From JAPOPJ01 sp964538885 (lineage in GTDB: Archaea > Thermoproteota > Nitrososphaeria > Nitrososphaerales > Nitrosopumilaceae): a DNA stretch of 64,000 bases. The stretch covers positions 40,591 to 104,590 of the forward strand of contig CAZIHR010000072.1 in assembly GCA_964538885.1 (NCBI GenBank). The letters are read 5' to 3'. Below the pieces are notes generated by a model. It saw only the letters and a list, made by a program, of their open reading frames with translations. It had not been told where the DNA came from and made no database searches. The position numbers and the translations under genes were made by a program. Positions 60,649 to 64,000 of this stretch are shown in pieces (position 1 is the stretch's first letter; every line of letters begins with the position of its first letter).

Positions 60649-63510
60649 CTAGCTGCCTACCTCAATTGATATGTAGTACATCTCAGGGATGTCCTCCCGG
60701 ATGACAACGGTGCCTATGTGGACGTTGTTATCTTCTTCCCACATAAAGACGCGCTCGCTTCTTGGCTCTACATATGTTTCGATGAACTGGGTGATAAAGT
60801 CCTGCGTATCGAGTCTATCATTTTCTGTAAAGAACAATATAGTTCCCTCGTTGAATGACAGTGGCACTTGGATGGATGTGGGTTCCAACACCTCAATTCC
60901 CGCGTCTGTAAACGACGACCTAACTATGTTGATTCTGTCAATTCTGTTCAACTCAACAACGTCTGGGTCTACAGATACAGCAGTACCTGCAACACCAGAG
61001 ACCTTTTTCAGATATGCCTCAAATGCTTCCTCTTGAGTACTGCCCAAGCCAACATAATATTCTCCAGTAAATGCGGCGCCTACTGCAGCAATTGTACCTA
61101 GTTGCGCCACCACACCTCCTGCTCCAGCAGTATACACAGGAATAAAGTAAACGTCTTGCTCACCTACCCTGTACAGTATATTATCACCTATTCTGGGGGT
61201 TCGCAACAATGTCTTGAGCTGCGCAAATTCTGGATCTCTGTCTAGAGCCTCCCCTACTGCAGTAGGACCAATCAGCTTGGTGTCAGAGTCAAGTGGCACC
61301 TCAAAAAATTGCATGTTGCCAAGATTGGTAAGGTCGTTCTCAACAACCATGTATCCTGCAAGATTTCGTCCTTGGGAGCCCTTTAGTTCCAGAGACAAAA
61401 GGCCTAGAAACTCGGTTTGAGCAAATCCGAGCGGTTTTGCCTCAACATAGTATGTTTCAAGGCCCAGCGGGATTTCATAAAACTCGTTTGCCTGAATGAA
61501 TGTTTCAGCGTCTGTAACATGGTAAATGTTGTACATTTCTGTCTTCCATTGAAATAGCTCAACTGGATATCTGATCTGTTCTTCAAGCCATGCAGGTATT
61601 GGTATAAACTGCTCAGAGTATTGATTTGCAAACATCTCGGTGAAAAAGTCATCGCCGGTCTTTAGCAGTTGTATGTTCCCATCATAGGAATCCACCAGAG
61701 CATATCCCACTAGTCGCAGATATGGATTTCCAATGGACCACGGGACATCATGCGTGTCAAATCCAATTATTAATGGAACCAGCCAGTAAGAGTTCTCCCC
61801 ATCAGTTACCGGAAGAGAGTCAAGCTCCCTACCAAAGAGATCATAAAGAAAATATGGGTATAGTAGCTGCATTCTGTCATTGACATCTTTGTATCTCAGA
61901 ATATGTACAGATTCTGTGGGGAATGAAAGTAAAAAGTTGGGTTCAAAGATCCAGCTAAGTGGGGGGGAGACGGCCAATCCACCCGCTCCAATATATGAGG
62001 CTCCACCCAACTCGGCACTAACATCACGTTCTGTAGGATATGCAGACCATCTACTTTCAAGTAGGCCGCCCTCACCGTAGTAAATTTCTCGTTGTGTAAA
62101 GAATTCACTGCTGTCTACAATTTGCCCGTCTGTGGCCTCCAGAGTCAGAAATCCTTCAGGCACATGAGTATACACGAGGTGCTCGTTGTACCAGCGATTC
62201 TCCGAAGTAACTGAGGACGGTAAGATGGGTTTCATGGAGGCCGTCCAATATAGTGTGTTGTTGAAACGGAGTATGTCGTTGTCCTCAAAGTCAACATAAG
62301 GAATCAGGCCTATCTCAGGCTTGAGTTTGGTAGAAGCAGCTTCCCAGTCCCAGACCCTAATTACATCTAACACGTCACTGTTCTGCTCCACATAATTATT
62401 GATGTTGTTGGGGGAGACAGGTTGCAGCTTGACGTCGTGTGTGTTTTCTTGGATTTGTTCTAGCTGGCCCAAGTACCTGTTGACACCTATCTGTTGTGCG
62501 GTGTATGGTCCTAGGAATTCAACCTTCTTGGCATCTGCAATGCTGTGATTTATCTGTACAAATATAATTACAATAAGTGCGATTGCAACTATGGTCAGGA
62601 ATCGGATCCACACATCACGCTTGAACATGTGGGTCAATACGCGCGCGCGTATGCGGTCAACTACAGAAAAGCCCAACAATGCAAAGCCAATTACCAAGAT
62701 TCCACCTACCACATACTTTGTGTTGTAATCGATCTGCTGAGTAAAGAATAAGTTAAATCCAGCCCACACCACGCCGATTCCAACGATACCCTCAATTGTT
62801 GAGACGTAGTTGAGATAGCGCGGCTGGCCCTCATTAGAGTCTTTAAGATATGAAGTAATTACATCCACGATCCGGTGAATTCCCACGTATAGAATCAACC
62901 GCAGTCCTGTTGCGGCAAGAATTGGCGGTATGAGTATAACTAAAGCAGGAATTAGAGGAACTACGTTTTCGGTTGCATATGCGGGATCTGTGGGGGGTGA
63001 CACAAACGGCAACGTAAACAAGGTAGGCAGATTTTCGATTCCAAGATAGTTTCCAGCAAAGAACTCTGTTGCCGCAAAACCGAACATTATATTTGCAAAG
63101 AATGCTCCAAAGAGAAGGATCTTTGTTATCTGCCATATTACGAATTGGGGACCACTAAGTTTGTGTTCTTTAAAACTGGTAATATTTGATGAGATTGGTT
63201 GTTGCCCACCCCTTCCGACAAATCCAATTGCAGTATTGACACCATACCAAAATATGGATGATCTGCTTGCCAGATTCACGCGTACCAATGAGATCGCAGC
63301 CAGAATGATGGTTGATATCAGAGTGTAGTAGAGTGGTTTTGTGAACTGCTCACCAAATTCTGTAAAGTTCATTGAGAGTATAACTGCCTGTTTTCCAGCC
63401 AAGGTGAAAACCACGATGGCAATTACGACAACTACACCCAACCGTATGTATTTGCCCGTGTTGGGCGGAGGAGCTTGCTTGTCAGTAGAGGCACTATACA
63501 AAATCAACAT
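60649..63510 (-). CDS. UPF0182-family large membrane protein
   Basis: A 953-residue member of UPF0182 (COG1615). N-terminal third: about seven hydrophobic segments (first at residues 24-42). Then a large extracytoplasmic part with family segments such as YWLVPLIIGFDTHDVPWSIG, VELFQWKTEMYNIYHVTDAETF (in parts) and PLGFAQTEFLGLLSL. No function is known for the family. Its start has no overlap with neighbours; the stop is adjacent to the amidotransferase start (1-nt gap). Confidence 0.87.
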   Translation of the reverse strand: MLILYSASTDKQAPPPNTGKYIRLGVVVVIAIVVFTLAGKQAVILSMNFTEFGEQFTKPLYYTLISTIILAAISLVRVNLASRSSIFWYGVNTAIGFVGRGGQQPISSNITSFKEHKLSGPQFVIWQITKILLFGAFFANIMFGFAATEFFAGNYLGIENLPTLFTLPFVSPPTDPAYATENVVPLIPALVILIPPILAATGLRLILYVGIHRIVDVITSYLKDSNEGQPRYLNYVSTIEGIVGIGVVWAGFNLFFTQQIDYNTKYVVGGILVIGFALLGFSVVDRIRARVLTHMFKRDVWIRFLTIVAIALIVIIFVQINHSIADAKKVEFLGPYTAQQIGVNRYLGQLEQIQENTHDVKLQPVSPNNINNYVEQNSDVLDVIRVWDWEAASTKLKPEIGLIPYVDFEDNDILRFNNTLYWTASMKPILPSSVTSENRWYNEHLVYTHVPEGFLTLEATDGQIVDSSEFFTQREIYYGEGGLLESRWSAYPTERDVSAELGGASYIGAGGLAVSPPLSWIFEPNFLLSFPTESVHILRYKDVNDRMQLLYPYFLYDLFGRELDSLPVTDGENSYWLVPLIIGFDTHDVPWSIGNPYLRLVGYALVDSYDGNIQLLKTGDDFFTEMFANQYSEQFIPIPAWLEEQIRYPVELFQWKTEMYNIYHVTDAETFIQANEFYEIPLGLETYYVEAKPLGFAQTEFLGLLSLELKGSQGRNLAGYMVVENDLTNLGNMQFFEVPLDSDTKLIGPTAVGEALDRDPEFAQLKTLLRTPRIGDNILYRVGEQDVYFIPVYTAGAGGVVAQLGTIAAVGAAFTGEYYVGLGSTQEEAFEAYLKKVSGVAGTAVSVDPDVVELNRIDRINIVRSSFTDAGIEVLEPTSIQVPLSFNEGTILFFTENDRLDTQDFITQFIETYVEPRSERVFMWEEDNNVHIGTVVIREDIPEMYYISIEVGS

Positions 63511-63701
63511 TCCTGATAGTTTGGCAAATTAATGTCTTACCAGCGAGATTCAGGCACAAAAAAAGCTACTCAATCTGCTTCACACATAAAATACTTGACC
63601 AGATACCTTTTAGTACGTCTTGATAGTCAAAGTTGGGAATCAGACTCTTGAATATCAACAGAAGATACAGTGCTTCATGGTGATATCATATTTTCAGATA
63701 T

Positions 63702-63872
63702 TCAGAGTTGTTTTTTAATATTGATTTGTGTCTTTTTTGGCATATAATCATCCAGAGATGATGTGGGGATGTGGGCTGCAAGTGTTTGTTTTAGTATTTC
63801 ATTTGTGGTTTTTTCCAATCTGTTTATGTCGTATTTTTTTGTCTTGACACTACATAATAATGCATTATCCAT
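63702..63872 (-). CDS. possible small basic protein (56 aa)
   Basis: A 56-codon ATG frame beginning MDNALLCSVKTKKYD and continuing with a hydrophilic, lysine-rich helix-like sequence (INRLEKTTNEILKQ). The composition looks like protein rather than noise. The nearest TATA-like block (63882-63888) is only about 10 nt away, too close for a leaderless start, so support is limited. No family is recognised. Confidence 0.38.
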   Translation of the reverse strand: MDNALLCSVKTKKYDINRLEKTTNEILKQTLAAHIPTSSLDDYMPKKTQINIKKQL

Positions 63873-63881
63873 ATGCCTTTC

Positions 63882-63888
63882 TTATAAG
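63882..63888 (+). promoter_or_regulatory. TATA-like box before the window edge
   Basis: TTATAAG, a near-symmetric TATA sequence, is centred about 22 nt before the ATG at 63907 and before the GC-rich region that follows. It may start either a leaderless gene or a small RNA. Confidence 0.4.
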
Positions 63889-63906
63889 GATTAGACAGAT
63901 TCGTGC

Positions 63907-64000
63907 ATGGTGTCTCCTAGGGAGCACTACACTGCGGTGTCAGGTAGAATGAATTTCGAACATCTATCCATTCGGGTCAGCGGTTGGTGGCCGCACCCCA
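63907..64000 (+). other. GC-rich hairpin-forming region at the window edge (RNA or partial gene)
   Basis: After the TATA box, the sequence becomes richer in G and C than its surroundings. It can form several hairpins: CTCC-TA-GGGAG, ACAC-TGCG-GTGT, and GGGT-CA-GCGG-TTGGTGG-CCGC-ACCC. An ATG frame of 31 codons (MVSPREHYTAVSG...) is also open to the edge, so a protein start is possible. The stretch 63511-63701 before it shows nothing convincing. Cut off by the window end, so no family call. Confidence 0.35.

Noticed and set aside
63907..64000. 5S rRNA or RNase P RNA
   Set aside because: A short TTCGAAC resembles the 5S loop, but the paired helices do not fall in the right places, and no RNase P core motifs are seen.
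1..64000. CRISPR arrays, transposases, integrases, restriction or other defence genes
   Set aside because: No repeat-spacer pattern, transposase motifs or defence-type domains were seen on either strand.

Overview
The window reads as a chromosome segment of an ammonia-oxidiser-type archaeon (Thaumarchaeota/Nitrososphaeria). The signs are archaeal information-processing genes (PriS/PriL primase, TFB, RPA-like protein, aIF2 alpha and gamma, Nop10, S6e, archaeal GlyRS, Lhr helicase, Sm-like protein), an ESCRT-III/CdvB-type division protein, the archaeal phosphomevalonate dehydratase pair, a near-complete anaerobic cobalamin pathway and many leaderless genes with a TATA-like box about 25 nt before the start codon. 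Base composition looks moderate (about 40 percent GC by eye). That fits a Nitrosotenuis- or Nitrosopumilales-like lineage, but I cannot fix the genus. No transposase, integrase, CRISPR array or rRNA operon is visible, so most of it looks like vertically inherited backbone.

Layout. 0-6 kb: preQ0/archaeosine precursor genes (queE, folE, queC), homoserine kinase, a GPN GTPase, a flippase-like membrane protein and pyrE. 6-16 kb: an SDR enzyme, two lineage-type hypotheticals, a GT-B-like glycosyltransferase, a ThiI-like protein without a PP-loop, the assimilatory pair cysH-sat, an HD hydrolase with a small partner, and Nth. 16-24 kb: a 1086-residue secreted modular protein with an exo/endonuclease-phosphatase domain, the aconitase-X type mevalonate-5-phosphate dehydratase, AMMECR1 and an NFACT/Rqc2-type protein. 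24-27 kb: cbiT, cbiL, cbiF and a racemase relative with both catalytic cysteines replaced. 27-36 kb: CdvB paralogue, a GT2-GtrA glycosyltransferase, primase, endonuclease IV, glycyl-tRNA synthetase and TFB. 36-45 kb: a dehydrogenase-like protein opposite a DUF354 glycosyltransferase, tRNA-Gln, an ABC exporter, RPA, Lhr and a RadB-like ATPase. 45-53 kb: Sm protein, bacterial-type SAM synthetase, and cbiD-cbiG-cbiX-cbiC with convergent cbiA. 53-64 kb: S6e, aIF2 gamma, PIN protein, PEBP protein, nop10, aIF2 alpha, corrinoid adenosyltransferase, two small zinc ribbons, tRNA-Gly, a C39-like/TPR fusion, a glutamine amidotransferase, a UPF0182 membrane protein and an unexplained GC-rich, hairpin-rich edge.

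Genes working together. Nine cobalamin genes lie in three places: cbiT-L-F, cbiD-G-X-C/A and cobO. CbiE, CbiH and CbiJ are not seen here. MetK, just upstream, makes the SAM used by the methyltransferases. QueE, FolE and QueC give three of the four steps to preQ0; QueD is not seen. Sat and CysH form a short assimilatory sulfate pathway. RPA, Lhr, a RadB-like ATPase, primase, Nfo and Nth give a scattered replication and repair set.

I found no clear-cut new multi-gene system. The most unusual items are the secreted nuclease-like mosaic with an internal 200-bp duplication, three enzyme relatives that have lost catalytic motifs (racemase, ThiI, UDP-sugar dehydrogenase), a C39-like/TPR fusion, several very small genes under 60 codons (Nop10, two zinc ribbons, one membrane peptide and three tentative ones), and hairpin-forming intergenic stretches.
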